DNA of 41,000 nt from Prorocentrum cordatum (lineage: Eukaryota; Sar; Dinophyceae; Prorocentrales; Prorocentraceae): positions 1 to 41,000 of the forward strand of contig CAUYUJ010019605.1 in the NCBI GenBank assembly GCA_963575745.1, given 5' to 3'. Both the position numbers and the translations under genes were made by a program. Below are positions 28,936 to 37,605 of this stretch, one piece after another. The notes beneath the pieces are model-generated. The model saw only the letters and a list, made by a program, of their open reading frames with translations, was not told the DNA's origin and ran no database searches. Position 1 is the first letter of the stretch. Each line of letters begins with the position of its first letter.

Positions 28936-29160
28936 CTGAGGCCCCAGGCGGCCTCAGAAGGCCCCAAAAGACCCCAGGAGGCTCCAGGAGGCCCCAAGAG
29001 GCTCCAGGAGGCCGCAGGAGGCCCCAGGAGGTTCCAGGAGACCCCCAGGAGGCTCCGAGGCGGGGTCTCGGGCACCAGAAGGTACAGAAAGCCCCAGGAG
29101 GCCCCAGGAGGTTCCAGGAGGCTCCCAAGAGGCTCCGAGGCGGGGCTGGGGTACCAGAAG
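28936..29160 (-). repeat. GGAGGCCCCA minisatellite
   Basis: Repeats of AGGAGGCCCCA and AGGAGGCTCC, the reverse complement of the GGCCTCTTGGGGCCTCC words of modules M1-M3. A tract of about 45 bp around GGCTCCGAGGCGGGG occurs twice (29051 and 29130). Confidence 0.85.
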
Positions 29161-29437
29161 GTACGTCGGGGCTGGATTTTGGGAGGATGTCTCAGGCAAA
29201 ATCGCTATTCTCTGAGAATCGGGGTCAAAATCATTGAAATTACAATGTGTTTTTGAAGGTTTCATGTTAGAATGTTGAAATTCCCATGTGTTGTTGGACC
29301 CTGACGTCACGATTTGCGTGAGGGGTGCCACCGATTTTCAGAATTTCGAGGATGTCCCGAGCGAAACGGCCAGAAAAATCGCGAACGCCGCCTTCAATCA
29401 ATCGGCTCTGAGCTCTACTCCCTCGGAGAGGCGCGTA
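29161..29437. other. Short single-copy stretch
   Basis: AT-richer, with no open frame of interest and no RNA gene seen. Confidence 0.5.
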
Positions 29438-30571
29438 TGAGAATATATGAAAGAGCGTGTTCTACCGCTGCTGGCGGAAAACCGGGGGGGGTCACTACCA
29501 GTTCGAACCTCTCTCCCCCCCCCCCCCTCCGGAAAACCGGGGGGGGTCACTACCGGTTCGAACCCCTCCCCCCCCCCCCCAGCTCATCATGAAAAGGGGG
29601 GGGGTCACTACCGGTTCGAACCCCCCCCCCCTCGAAAACCGAGTGGGGGTGCGGACAGTGGTGGGGACGGTGTTGGTGGGGACAGTGGTGAGGGGACAGC
29701 GGGACAGTGGTGGGGACAGTGGGACAGTGGGACAGAGGGCCGGTAGTGGTGGGGACAGTGGTGGGGACAATGGTGGGAACAGGGGGGACAGTGGACAGTG
29801 GTGGGGACGGTGGTGGTGGGGACAGTGGTGTGGGCACAGTGGGAATGAGGTGGAAACAGTGGGACAGTGGAGGGTACAATGGTGGTGGGGACAGTGGTGA
29901 CGGCGGTGGCGAGGACGGCGGTGGGACAATGGGACAGAGGTACAGTGGGGACAGTGGTGGGGACAGTGGGGACAGTGGTGGGAACAGTGGGACAGCTCAG
30001 TGGGACAGCGGCGGAGTCAGTGGGACAGTGGGGACAGTGGGGATAGTCGGGCAGTGGTTGGGGCCGTGGAGACAGTGGGGAGAGTGGAACCGTGGTGGGA
30101 ACAGTGGTGGGGACAGTGGGGACAGTGCGACAGTGGTGGGGGCACTGGTGGGGACACAGTGGGGACAGTGGTGGTGAGGACAGTGGTGCTGGGAACAACA
30201 GTGGAGGATGTGATGCGGACGGTGGTAGGGACCGGGAGTCGTTTGCTGGCGGTGAGTGGGGGGGTGGGGAGGGGTTCGAACCGGTAGTGATCCCCCTCCG
30301 GTTTTCGAGGGGGGGGGGGTTCGAACCGGTAGTGACCCCCCCGGTTTTCCGGATCCGGAGGGGGGGGGGGGAGGGGTTCGAACCGGTAGTGACCCCCCCC
30401 GGTTTTCGGGGGGGAGGGGGGGGGGGAAGAGGGGTTAGGGGAAGGGGAGGGTTTTGAGGGGGGGGAGCGGGGGTGGGGGGGATTTTCGGAGGGGGGGGGC
30501 GACCCCCGGGCTCCGGAAGAAAAGGTTGGCAATTTTCCACAGTAAAGCGGCGGTGGATCACGCTCTCTCCC

Positions 30572-30580
<9 letters not shown>
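29438..30580. mobile_element. Foldback-like element with long inverted repeats
   Basis: The left arm (29438-29645) holds ATATATGAAAGAGCGTG, CTACCGCTGCTGGCGGAAAA and three copies of GGGGTCACTACC with GGTTCGAACC (first copy AGTTCGAACC). The right arm (30250-30580) carries the same order inverted: three GGTTCGAACC with GGTAGTGA, then CAGTAAAGCGGCGGTGGATC and CACGCTCTCTCCCATATAT. Between them is a 600-bp minisatellite. Long G and C runs make the arms imperfect. No transposase is present. Confidence 0.65.
29646..30249. repeat. GGGGACAGTGGT minisatellite
   Basis: Imperfect 9- to 15-base units built from GTGGGGACAGTGG and GTGGGACAGTGG, filling the loop of the inverted repeat. The 463-codon minus frame over it is an artefact. 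Confidence 0.93.
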
Positions 30581-30617
<37 letters not shown>

Positions 30618-30806
30618 ATATATATATATATACATATACATACATATATATATACATACATACATACATACATACATACATACATACATACATACATACA
30701 TACATACACACATATATATGTGCGTGTGTATATATAACATATAATATATAATTTATAATATAACATAATATAAAATAGTGTGTATATATATATATATATA
30801 TATATC
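30571..30806. repeat. (TA)n and (CATA)n microsatellites
   Basis: TA runs at 30572-30635, CATA repeats at 30651-30707, and a further TA run at 30783-30805. Confidence 0.95.
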
Positions 30807-30879
30807 CCTGAGGGGCAGGCCCGGGGCCCACAAACAGGTGCCCCGACCCCCCATGGCAGGACGGGGCGGCGGGGGAGGT

Positions 30880-31410
30880 CCAAAATCGCCCAGGAGTGCT
30901 TCCAGAGGCTCCCAGACGGCCCAAGCGGGCCCCGAGCCGCCGAAAGACCGATCCTGGACGCCCAAGATAAGCCCAAGACGGCCCGAGAGGTCCCCCCAAG
31001 GCACTCCACGACGCTTCAAGACGCCTCTCCAGTGCGCTTCAAATGGCCGAAATCGTCAATGTTACTAAGGTTTGGGAGAGATTTTGGCCTTCCAGCCTTT
31101 TCGGCTGTCCGACGTTCCAAGACGGCACAATAGGCCCAAAGAGCGCCCCAAGACGGCCCAAGAGGGCCCCCAGACGGCCCCAGAGGCGCCCAAGACAGCC
31201 CAAGAGAGCCCCAAGACGGCCCCAAGATGCGCCCAAGATGGGAATTCGGCCCTCCCGCTTGAAGAGTGCCCCAAGGAGCCCCCAAGAGGCCCCAGGAAGC
31301 CCCCGAGAGGCACCCAAGAGGCCCAAACGAGGCTTCAAGAGGCCACCAAACAGCCCCGAAGAGGCCCCACAACGGTCCCTAAACGGCGACCGAGAAGCTG
31401 CGAAATTGTT
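30880..31410 (-). repeat. Inverted, diverged copy of module M sequence
   Basis: GGCCCAAGAGGGCCCCCAG and CAAGACGGCCC words are the complement of the CCTCTTGGGGCC minisatellite. At 31040-31095 the non-repeated words AATGGCCGAAATC, TTACTAAGGTTT and GATTTTGGCCTTCC match the complement of M3 around 22660-22710. Terminal repeats were not found. Confidence 0.65.
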
Positions 31411-31640
31411 TTCACGACGTCCCCTGCAGTCCAACCACGAGATCCAAACCAACACCCATGAGACCTCTGACCCACCACCCAGGGCACCCGCCGCCCGCCC
31501 GCCGTCCGCGTAGCACGCACCACTCTGTATTCAACAACTTCAATTTCCAAGACAACACCCTGTAGTCAACAGCCCCCGTCTTCAAGACAACACCTTGTAC
31601 TCAACAAGCTCGCGTTGCAAGAGAGCACCCTTAAGGAATT
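31411..31640. other. Spacer with a short ~45-bp repeat
   Basis: CAAGACAACACC(C/T)TGTA(G/C)TCAACA occurs twice in 31522-31616, with a degenerate third copy. No gene is seen. Confidence 0.6.
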
Positions 31641-32044
31641 CTGGACGCTTCGCGAAGACAGCCTTTCGGTATCCCACGCGGCCGACGGCCGCCCCCCTGG
31701 TGTGCAGATGCCGATAACACCCCAGACGGCAGCAAGCCGTCACCCTGGACTTCCTTTTCGAGCGCGAAGTGGAATAGGCCGATGGCCACCCTGGACCTCA
31801 GACTGAAAGGGGATCAAGAGCGGCCGTTAGCCGCACCCCTGCTACTTCCCACCTGCGCGGACCTGCCGAGCAGGCCGCTGACAGGGACAGAGGCAGCCCA
31901 CCGAGAGACATTTCGGGGGAATCCGATATCCCAGAAGACGCCGTCCCCGACAGACACAGCGGGCAAGATCCTGGATGCCTTGGGGACCCTCACGCCGCCG
32001 CCCCCCCGCCCCCCGCACCGACCCTCCGCAGCTCCTCTTCGGCG

Positions 32045-33025
32045 GTGGTCGCCCCAGCAGGGGCAGGCGGATTCGAGGGGGGGCACAATCAGGGGGCCGT
32101 CAGCCGCACCCCCGGCATCCCTACACTCCCAAGCGAGCAGACGGCGAACAGCCAGGACGCGAGGGGCAGGGCCAACCTCGAAGCAGATGCCAGCATGGGA
32201 GACCCTGCGGGAGATAGGGGAGCGCACGAGGAGCTCGACGAGACACCCAGAGCGCCAGGAGAACCGACGGCCAACAGCTGCGAGCAGGGAGTGCCGCGAA
32301 GGCACACCACTGGTGACGGGACTCGACCCAGTGACCAGACAGCCGCCAGCCGCACCCCTGACAGCCCCACCGTCACAGGGGAGCAGACAGACGGCGGCCT
32401 GGAGCGGGGCAGCCCAAAGGGAAGGAGGGCAAACGGCACCCTCAGCCACGGTACGGCGCTGAGACCCCCAGGCATGGACAGTCCTGCGTCTGGGGGAGCG
32501 GCCAGCGCGGACCGCTCCGACCTCGACAGACTGGGCGAAGCAGACGAGGGCCCAGCGGTAGCCGCGCAGACAGTCGCAGGTACCAGCGAGGCAGGGGACC
32601 CCCCAGCAGGGGCTGAAGCCAGTAGACGGACCCAGTCGCAGGCGCGCGTTGTCTCCGAAATTATCTCGCCCACCCCCCTTCCACCCGGCAGGGCCAGACG
32701 GGTCGCCACAGCCCGGGGAAGGTCCCAGGACCGAGGAACGACGCCCACTCAACGGTCGACCCGAGGGAGGAGATTCGAACGCCGTGGCCCCCGACAGCGG
32801 CATCAGTGCCGCCAGGCAGGAACAGTTCGCGATCGCTGCTCGATCCGATCCCGCACCCCAGGATCTGCCGATCGCCCCCCCCCCTGGCCCCCCCGCCCCT
32901 CCGCCCTCCACCCCTGGCTCAAGCCGTCACGGGCGGGGAGGGCAGCGACCCTGCTCGCCCCCAGACAATGCCAGATACTGGCAGGACGACTCGGAGAGCT
33001 CCGACATGCAACGGGTGCCCTTTAG
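32045..33025 (+). CDS. Hypothetical protein, fourth block (N-terminal linker)
   Basis: Credible from about 32045 to about 32695: hydrophilic, Asp/Glu/Thr/Ser/Pro-rich and probably disordered (NLEADASMGDPAGDRGAHEE, LDRLGEADEGPAVAAQTVAG). There is no folded domain. The alternative frame 31782-32462 is Arg/Pro-rich and less plausible, although its ATG could serve as an upstream start. After about 32700 reading moves to the next entry. Confidence 0.4.
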   Translation: MVAPAGAGGFEGGHNQGAVSRTPGIPTLPSEQTANSQDARGRANLEADASMGDPAGDRGAHEELDETPRAPGEPTANSCEQGVPRRHTTGDGTRPSDQTAASRTPDSPTVTGEQTDGGLERGSPKGRRANGTLSHGTALRPPGMDSPASGGAASADRSDLDRLGEADEGPAVAAQTVAGTSEAGDPPAGAEASRRTQSQARVVSEIISPTPLPPGRARRVATARGRSQDRGTTPTQRSTRGRRFERRGPRQRHQCRQAGTVRDRCSIRSRTPGSADRPPPWPPRPSALHPWLKPSRAGRAATLLAPRQCQILAGRLGELRHATGAL

Positions 33026-33980
33026 GCACGGACTCGGCCATGCCAGGCTGCTAGGGCCACCCATCCAGGACGGGAGTCGGGAAGCCGACGGACCCCACTA
33101 TGGACCGCGGGTAGCAGACCCCAGGCGTACTGGTCGAGGAGGAACGCTCGACGCACTAGCAGCCCAGCTTGAGCCCCGTGAAGATCCCTGGAGAGAACTG
33201 GCGACCGATGGGCGGGATGCGCACCGCAGAGATGCGTATCGGGCTGGAGCTCCCGGTGCATTTCTGCTGGAACCGCCACCCCCCAGGGCGCCCGGGGCGG
33301 GGCCCATGGCCGCGGCCGCTGGGCGACGCGCCTATCCGCTGAGGGCCTCGCCAGAACGAGGTGAGGGGCGCGGGCGCGCCCACGGCACCGACCGCCAATT
33401 CTACGCCCTGGGACCAGCGTTGGCGCAGCTCGACCTACCCTGGTTAGTCTGGCCCATAACCGGGGCCGACCACGAAGCCAGACTAGGTGGGGCAGGACCA
33501 GACCCAGTCCAGGTCTTGGCCTGCCGCTACGCCAGTATCACGCAGGACCCCGCCATCGAGGCCGAAAGGCTCGACTGCGAGAATCCCACCGACGCCGAGA
33601 TGTCTGCGGCGCACCTGGAATACGACGCACTACAATACGCAGCACACTGCACGGACATCGGCCTGGCAGACACCACGGACGACCTCCTCCCGAGCGCCAT
33701 CTCACTCACAAGATGGAGACACGACGCCGTCCCAGACAGGCGGGACATGGCCCCTGACCTCGACCACAGATTCAAAATCTGCCGCTACCTCGCCCACGAA
33801 CACCGGCAGAACAGGGTCCACTTCCCGGACCGTAGCGAGGTACGAAGATGGGCCAGAGACAGTGGATCGACTCAGGCGACGACGTTCTATCGGAAGGGCA
33901 GTGCGGCACAGGACCCCTTGGATGGGCCACGCCAGCCATACCAGGCGCGGGGGCGCACACCCAGGGCATACCAGGGGTAA
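32649..33980 (+). CDS. Hypothetical protein, fourth block (main upstream segment)
   Basis: Credible from about 32700 to about 33890. Pro/Arg/Gly linker to residue about 200, then a folded-looking part of about 200 residues (RQFYALGPALAQLDLPWLVW, DPVQVLACRYASITQDPAIE, AHLEYDALQYAAHCTDIGLA, DLDHRFKICRYLAHEHRQNR). No family is recognised. The end after 33890 probably continues in the frame of 33848-34174. Confidence 0.5.
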   Translation: MSPKLSRPPPFHPAGPDGSPQPGEGPRTEERRPLNGRPEGGDSNAVAPDSGISAARQEQFAIAARSDPAPQDLPIAPPPGPPAPPPSTPGSSRHGRGGQRPCSPPDNARYWQDDSESSDMQRVPFRHGLGHARLLGPPIQDGSREADGPHYGPRVADPRRTGRGGTLDALAAQLEPREDPWRELATDGRDAHRRDAYRAGAPGAFLLEPPPPRAPGAGPMAAAAGRRAYPLRASPERGEGRGRAHGTDRQFYALGPALAQLDLPWLVWPITGADHEARLGGAGPDPVQVLACRYASITQDPAIEAERLDCENPTDAEMSAAHLEYDALQYAAHCTDIGLADTTDDLLPSAISLTRWRHDAVPDRRDMAPDLDHRFKICRYLAHEHRQNRVHFPDRSEVRRWARDSGSTQATTFYRKGSAAQDPLDGPRQPYQARGRTPRAYQG

Positions 33981-34174
33981 TTGTACAAGGCAGTGAAGAG
34001 CCAGATGAACCCTGGCCTCTGAACACCACGTCCCACAGAATAATGTTCGGGGACTTCTTCCATCCCTCCTCGAGGCGCGGCCACTGTGGCTCGTGGCTCA
34101 TACGGGACCCCGGCGAGCCCACGTGCATCGCGCGCCACAGGCTTGCCACGCCCTGGCGCCTAGCAGTCGACTGA
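33848..34174 (+). CDS. Hypothetical protein segment, fourth block
   Basis: Short plus frame that takes over near 33890-33990. It ends with a well-mixed C-terminus (EEPDEPWPLNTTSHRIMFGD, GHCGSWLIRDPGEPTCIARH) and TGA at 34172. Probably the true end of the preceding segment after a frame change. No family is recognised. Confidence 0.4.
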   Translation: MGQRQWIDSGDDVLSEGQCGTGPLGWATPAIPGAGAHTQGIPGVIVQGSEEPDEPWPLNTTSHRIMFGDFFHPSSRRGHCGSWLIRDPGEPTCIARHRLATPWRLAVD

Positions 34175-34192
34175 ATTTATCCCGACACATTC

Positions 34193-34934
34193 ATGGCTCC
34201 GGGACACCCCCTCGATGCCCTCGGACCACAGCTTTCGTTCCAATTGGCCAGGGTAGGGGCCAGGCACGCCCTCTTGCCAGAGACGACCAGCTACACCCCC
34301 TCCTGGCTCGCGGCCGAGCTGCTGGCTGCGTGGCGCCACATGACGGACAATCCGAATGACTTGCGGCACGGGTCGGCAGACGGCAAATGAGAGCCTCGGC
34401 GACGAACCAGTGCTCAGAGCCACTATGGGAGCACTAACCAGGCTCTGCGGTGCGCCGCGCGACTGGGCTCTAGAAGCATCGGCGCAAATCCGAGACCGCA
34501 CCCTGGAGACTACGGTGAACCGGCAGCTACGGGACTGGGTCCCTGGATGCCTCGCACAGTTGCCCCGCATTGCAGTGCCCGCGCGTTCCCTTGAACCAGC
34601 AGGGGCAAAGTTCCAAATGAGTCTCAGAACCGCTCCCGCGGAGGATGCCGATTGGCTTCAGGCCGAAATAGGAGGGGGCTTCCTGGATCAGGCCCTGGGC
34701 GCAATAGACATCACGGCTGATGAGCGCCCGTCCGGCGCACCCAACGTAGACTCGGCCGCGGTCGACGTAGCATGCGCAGCCATTATCGCCAACGCTGGGC
34801 GAGAAGGGAGGCTCATAGCGGATCACCTCTCGCCGAACAGCCCTTGCGGCACAGCGATGCGACTAGCAATAACGCTCCAGTACCACACGTCTCGCCCGCA
34901 GGCAACCGGGCGACATTCCGGCGGGGCCAGATAG
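34193..34934 (+). CDS. Hypothetical protein, fourth block (joined frames)
   Basis: Starts at an ATG (34193) 16 bp after the previous stop: LGPQLSFQLARVGARHALLP, SWLAAELLAAWRHMTDNPND. Near 34375 the reading moves to a second frame (credible to about 34885): LRATMGALTRLCGAPRDWAL, KFQMSLRTAPAEDADWLQAE, VDVACAAIIANAGREGRLIA. Helix-rich and soluble. No known family. The two frames cannot be one product without an indel or an intron. Confidence 0.45.
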
Positions 34935-35800
34935 GCGGTCCATCGATAAGCGCTGGCCCAGTTTCGGCGCGCAGCTCTCGCCTGAAAGAAGAAACAGCGG
35001 CACCCGACTCCTGCAGGAGATCCTGGAGATCCGATCTCAGGTCGCCAACGACACCGCACCGAGCAACATGACATGGAGTAGAAATCGCGCCCCCCTCATC
35101 TGGGAATCGCCCACAGAAAGGGGGAGAGGCGTACTGCGAGAAGTCTTCAGAGCCGCTGAAATACCACCCCACACAATAGAACACGCAGCCGGGCGCTGGC
35201 GTGCACAGGGAATAGTAACCTTCCAGGACGCCCACGCCCACCTCGCCAGGGGTGCGGCAGCCATCGCGCATCTGACGGAGCGGGAGGTTAGAGCCCCGCT
35301 TCCGGGAGGATACATCCACCCAGAACTGCAGGAGCGGGCGATGGACTGGCTGGACCCCCTGGGCCAGCTACAAGAAAGCATACTTACGGGCGACAGAGGA
35401 GCGGTAGAGAGGGGGGAAAGAGTCCGAGCGGCTAGGACAAACACTCGAGACAACACCCGAGAGAACGACGGGTAAGGGAGCGCCGGAAGGAGGCCCCGAA
35501 CGCCACCGGAGGCGGACAGCAGCACGACGACGCCTTGGCACATCGACATTCGACAAATGCTAGGCGATGAGGCCAACAGCCGGACATGGCCCCCCGCCCC
35601 AGCGGGGCACTGGGGGGACACCCTGGAAGCAGTAATCCGAGCCTTGGACGCGACACAGAGGGATGAAGAGGCCAGCGGCAGGGCGACAGCATCGACAGGA
35701 GCTCCATTGGCGGAGCCGACGCGCAGCTGGCGGCAGAGGGCCTGCTAAGGGAGGCGCAGCCGCAGCTCGAACCTGGAAACTGGATCGCCCGTGCCATCTG
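34886..35800 (+). CDS. Hypothetical protein, fourth block, with in-frame TAA
   Basis: One frame reads through RRSIDKRWPSFGAQLSPERR, LLQEILEIRSQVANDTAPSN, VLREVFRAAEIPPHTIEHAA and LQERAMDWLDPLGQLQESIL to a TAA at 35473-35475. It then continues in the same frame with PEADSSTTTPWHIDIRQMLG and WGDTLEAVIRALDATQRDEE to about 35690. From there a neighbouring frame carries GADAQLAAEGLLREAQPQLE and GNWIARAIW to a TAA at 35802. The stop at 35473 therefore looks like an interruption rather than an end. Confidence 0.4.
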
Positions 35801-35804
35801 GTAA

Positions 35805-36037
35805 AGCCTCTCACCCCACTACATCCCCTTCCTGAGACCAGTTTTGCACGCCCGAGGCATTGACGCCAGACCTTACGAAGTCCTCACCACATGGATGCAA
35901 CTTGCCGGCATCCACACACCCAGCGACATTGGAGACATCCTAAGCGAGGGTGGTGACAAATCCCCAGCCCATAAACCCCCTTCGGGAGCGAGCAGGTTCG
36001 GCTCTTACTACGAAGCGCAGGCCTCAGGGCCTGTCAC
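35805..36037 (+). CDS. Hypothetical segment upstream of RING finger
   Basis: Directly after the TAA at 35802, in the same frame: SLSPHYIPFLRPVLHARGID, PYEVLTTWMQLAGIHTPSDI, GDILSEGGDKSPAH and RFGSYYEAQAS. It looks like one small helical domain. It passes into the RING frame near 36035-36045. The GTAAAG at 35801 could also be a splice donor. Confidence 0.4.
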
Positions 36038-36082
36038 ACGGAAGAAGAAGCTTCATCCACGACCCGCCTCCTCATCGAGAGT

Positions 36083-36520
36083 TTGGGCGCCTCTATCGCT
36101 AACGTCGCAGAACCCCCTGGCGACGCCGAGCAGGTCATGAGAGCCGGCGCACCCGAACCCACGCCGGCATGGGACGCCGGAGACGGCCCGCAAGTCTGCT
36201 CCATTTGCAGTGGGGATCTAAACGGCACGGTGGAGGCACTAGTTCTCTGCGGGCACCGGTTCCACAAGCACTGCATAGAGCAGCGGGGGCAGAGCCAGCC
36301 GCAGCTATTCAGGGAAGGGGGGAACTCTATGCCCATCCGTTGCCCTCGCTGTAGAGCTAACGACAGAGGCAGCATCGCAGCCATTCTCCTTGGACCCCCC
36401 CCCAAACGAACACCCTGGAAACCTGCAGTTAAGGGACGAGCTCATTGCCCCCCTGCTCCCTCCACTCATGTATCACGAGCTCTCAGACGCCATGCACGCC
36501 CTGGCCACGGAACTGACTAG
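36083..36520 (+). CDS. RING-H2 finger protein segment (likely E3 ubiquitin ligase type)
   Basis: The frame contains a complete RING-H2 pattern: C39-x2-C42-x13-C56-x-H58-x2-H61-x2-C64-x22-C87-x2-C90 (36197-36352), with the visible words CSIC, LCGHRFHKHC and RCPRC. RING-H2 fingers bind two zinc ions and usually recruit E2 ubiquitin-conjugating enzymes; activity here is inference from the pattern. There is no ATG at the start of the frame, which opens upstream with HTEEEASSTTRLLIESLGAS; the first ATG is 36137. After a C run at 36397-36405 reading moves to the 36390-36530 frame. Protein partners are unknown. Confidence 0.65.
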   Translation: MGASIANVAEPPGDAEQVMRAGAPEPTPAWDAGDGPQVCSICSGDLNGTVEALVLCGHRFHKHCIEQRGQSQPQLFREGGNSMPIRCPRCRANDRGSIAAILLGPPPKRTPWKPAVKGRAHCPPAPSTHVSRALRRHARPGHGTD

Positions 36521-36530
36521 ATTGCATACG
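36390..36530 (+). CDS. Linker directly after the RING finger
   Basis: NEHPGNLQLRDELIAPLLPP and MYHELSDAMHALATELTRL, helix-prone. It connects the RING segment, after the C run at 36397-36405, to the next long frame at about 36520. The remainder of the open frame, to 36701, is shadow. Confidence 0.45.
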
Positions 36531-37605
36531 GGCGGACCTGGTCACCATCAGGAGGCCAGACACATACGTAACCGCACAGGATATGCGGAGGATACACGAA
36601 CACGTGGCTCTGCAGAGGCCTCCCACCAGTCCAGAACCCAGTATGGAAGTCGACCAAGAAGGCACGGCGAGCAGCCCCACACGCGAGGACGAAGTCGCTG
36701 ACGCCGCCGGATCAGAGAACAACGGCCGCAGAGCACCTATTCCCCCATCCTGGCAGGAGGGGATGCGCGAGATCCCCCTAATCACCCACGCAAGGTGGGC
36801 GCCACTGCTGGCCAGATTCCCGCCAGACGAGGATAACCGACGAAGAGGGCCGCCACCCTTCCCAGTCACCCTTCTCATGGGAGCAGTCAGGGAGCTGGGA
36901 GCCGAGCTCGCCATCACGCGGAAGTCCCTGGTTGGGAAAAGAGAAGCAGACAGCACCAGAATCACCATGGCCATGGCTGGCCCAGGCGCATATGAACAAA
37001 TCAGGGATCTGGTGCGCTTTACGATAGACACGGTGCACGAACAACAGATAATCCCCACCGCGTTGAAAGCTGACGCCCCGGCGTCTCAGATCCACGCAGC
37101 GCTGGCAGCCGCCAACTCAGCTGGAGGACCTTGCAGGATCCTGGCCCTAGCGGCGCAGGGTGCCCCAACCCCAGGAGGCCCAGACCCCACACCTGGTGCC
37201 CATCGGCAACCCGATCAGAACAGGCAGGATGACACCTCCCCTCCAGCAGCTGCTAGCGGCACAGTTCTCCATAACAGGCAGTCCCCTAAGGACACAGATC
37301 CCCCCTCCATAGTGGTACACCGGGGTGGTAACAGCGCGGACACCAGCGACGCCCTGCACATCCTGGCCCCGGAGCGATGCAATGACACGATAGTAGCGCA
37401 GATCACCAGATGGCAGTGGGACCTGGAGGCCGCCGGGCCGGGCGCAGGAGGAGCAGATTGGTTCACTACCAAGATTGCCTTCCCGAACGACGAGATGCTG
37501 CTGCAACCAGGACTGGAGGCGCTCTACCACCACGCGGCGCGTTGCCGCCCCGCCAGACCGACCGACAGGCAAACCGACCACGACCTACCCCTGGAGCAAT
37601 TGTAG
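36517..37605 (+). CDS. Hypothetical protein, fourth block (after RING), ends at TAG
   Basis: Begins with LDCIRADLVTIRRPDTYVTA, then an acidic linker (MEVDQEGTASSPTREDEVAD), IPPSWQEGMREIPLITHARW and a helical part (PVTLLMGAVRELGAELAITR, GAYEQIRDLVRFTIDTVHEQ). A Thr/Pro/Gly linker follows, then TSDALHILAPERCNDTIVAQ and FTTKIAFPNDEMLLQPGLEA. The TAG at 37603-37605 is followed in the same frame by credible coding sequence. No family is recognised. Confidence 0.5.
   Translation, partial: LDCIRADLVTIRRPDTYVTAQDMRRIHEHVALQRPPTSPEPSMEVDQEGTASSPTREDEVADAAGSENNGRRAPIPPSWQEGMREIPLITHARWAPLLARFPPDEDNRRRGPPPFPVTLLMGAVRELGAELAITRKSLVGKREADSTRITMAMAGPGAYEQIRDLVRFTIDTVHEQQIIPTALKADAPASQIHAALAAANSAGGPCRILALAAQGAPTPGGPDPTPGAHRQPDQNRQDDTSPPAAASGTVLHNRQSPKDTDPPSIVVHRGGNSADTSDALHILAPERCNDTIVAQITRWQWDLEAAGPGAGGADWFTTKIAFPNDEMLLQPGLEALYHHAARCRPARPTDRQTDHDLPLEQL

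Noticed and set aside
29495-30400. tRNA genes suggested by GGTTCGAACC (B-box-like)
   Set aside because: No A box, acceptor stem or anticodon arm; the word is a palindrome within a short repeat.
29608-30999. 463-codon minus-strand frame
   Set aside because: Built from the GGGGACAGTGGT minisatellite, inverted arms and TA repeats.
32921-32935. TGGCTCAAG as spliced-leader remnant
   Set aside because: A nine-base match only, inside plausible coding sequence.
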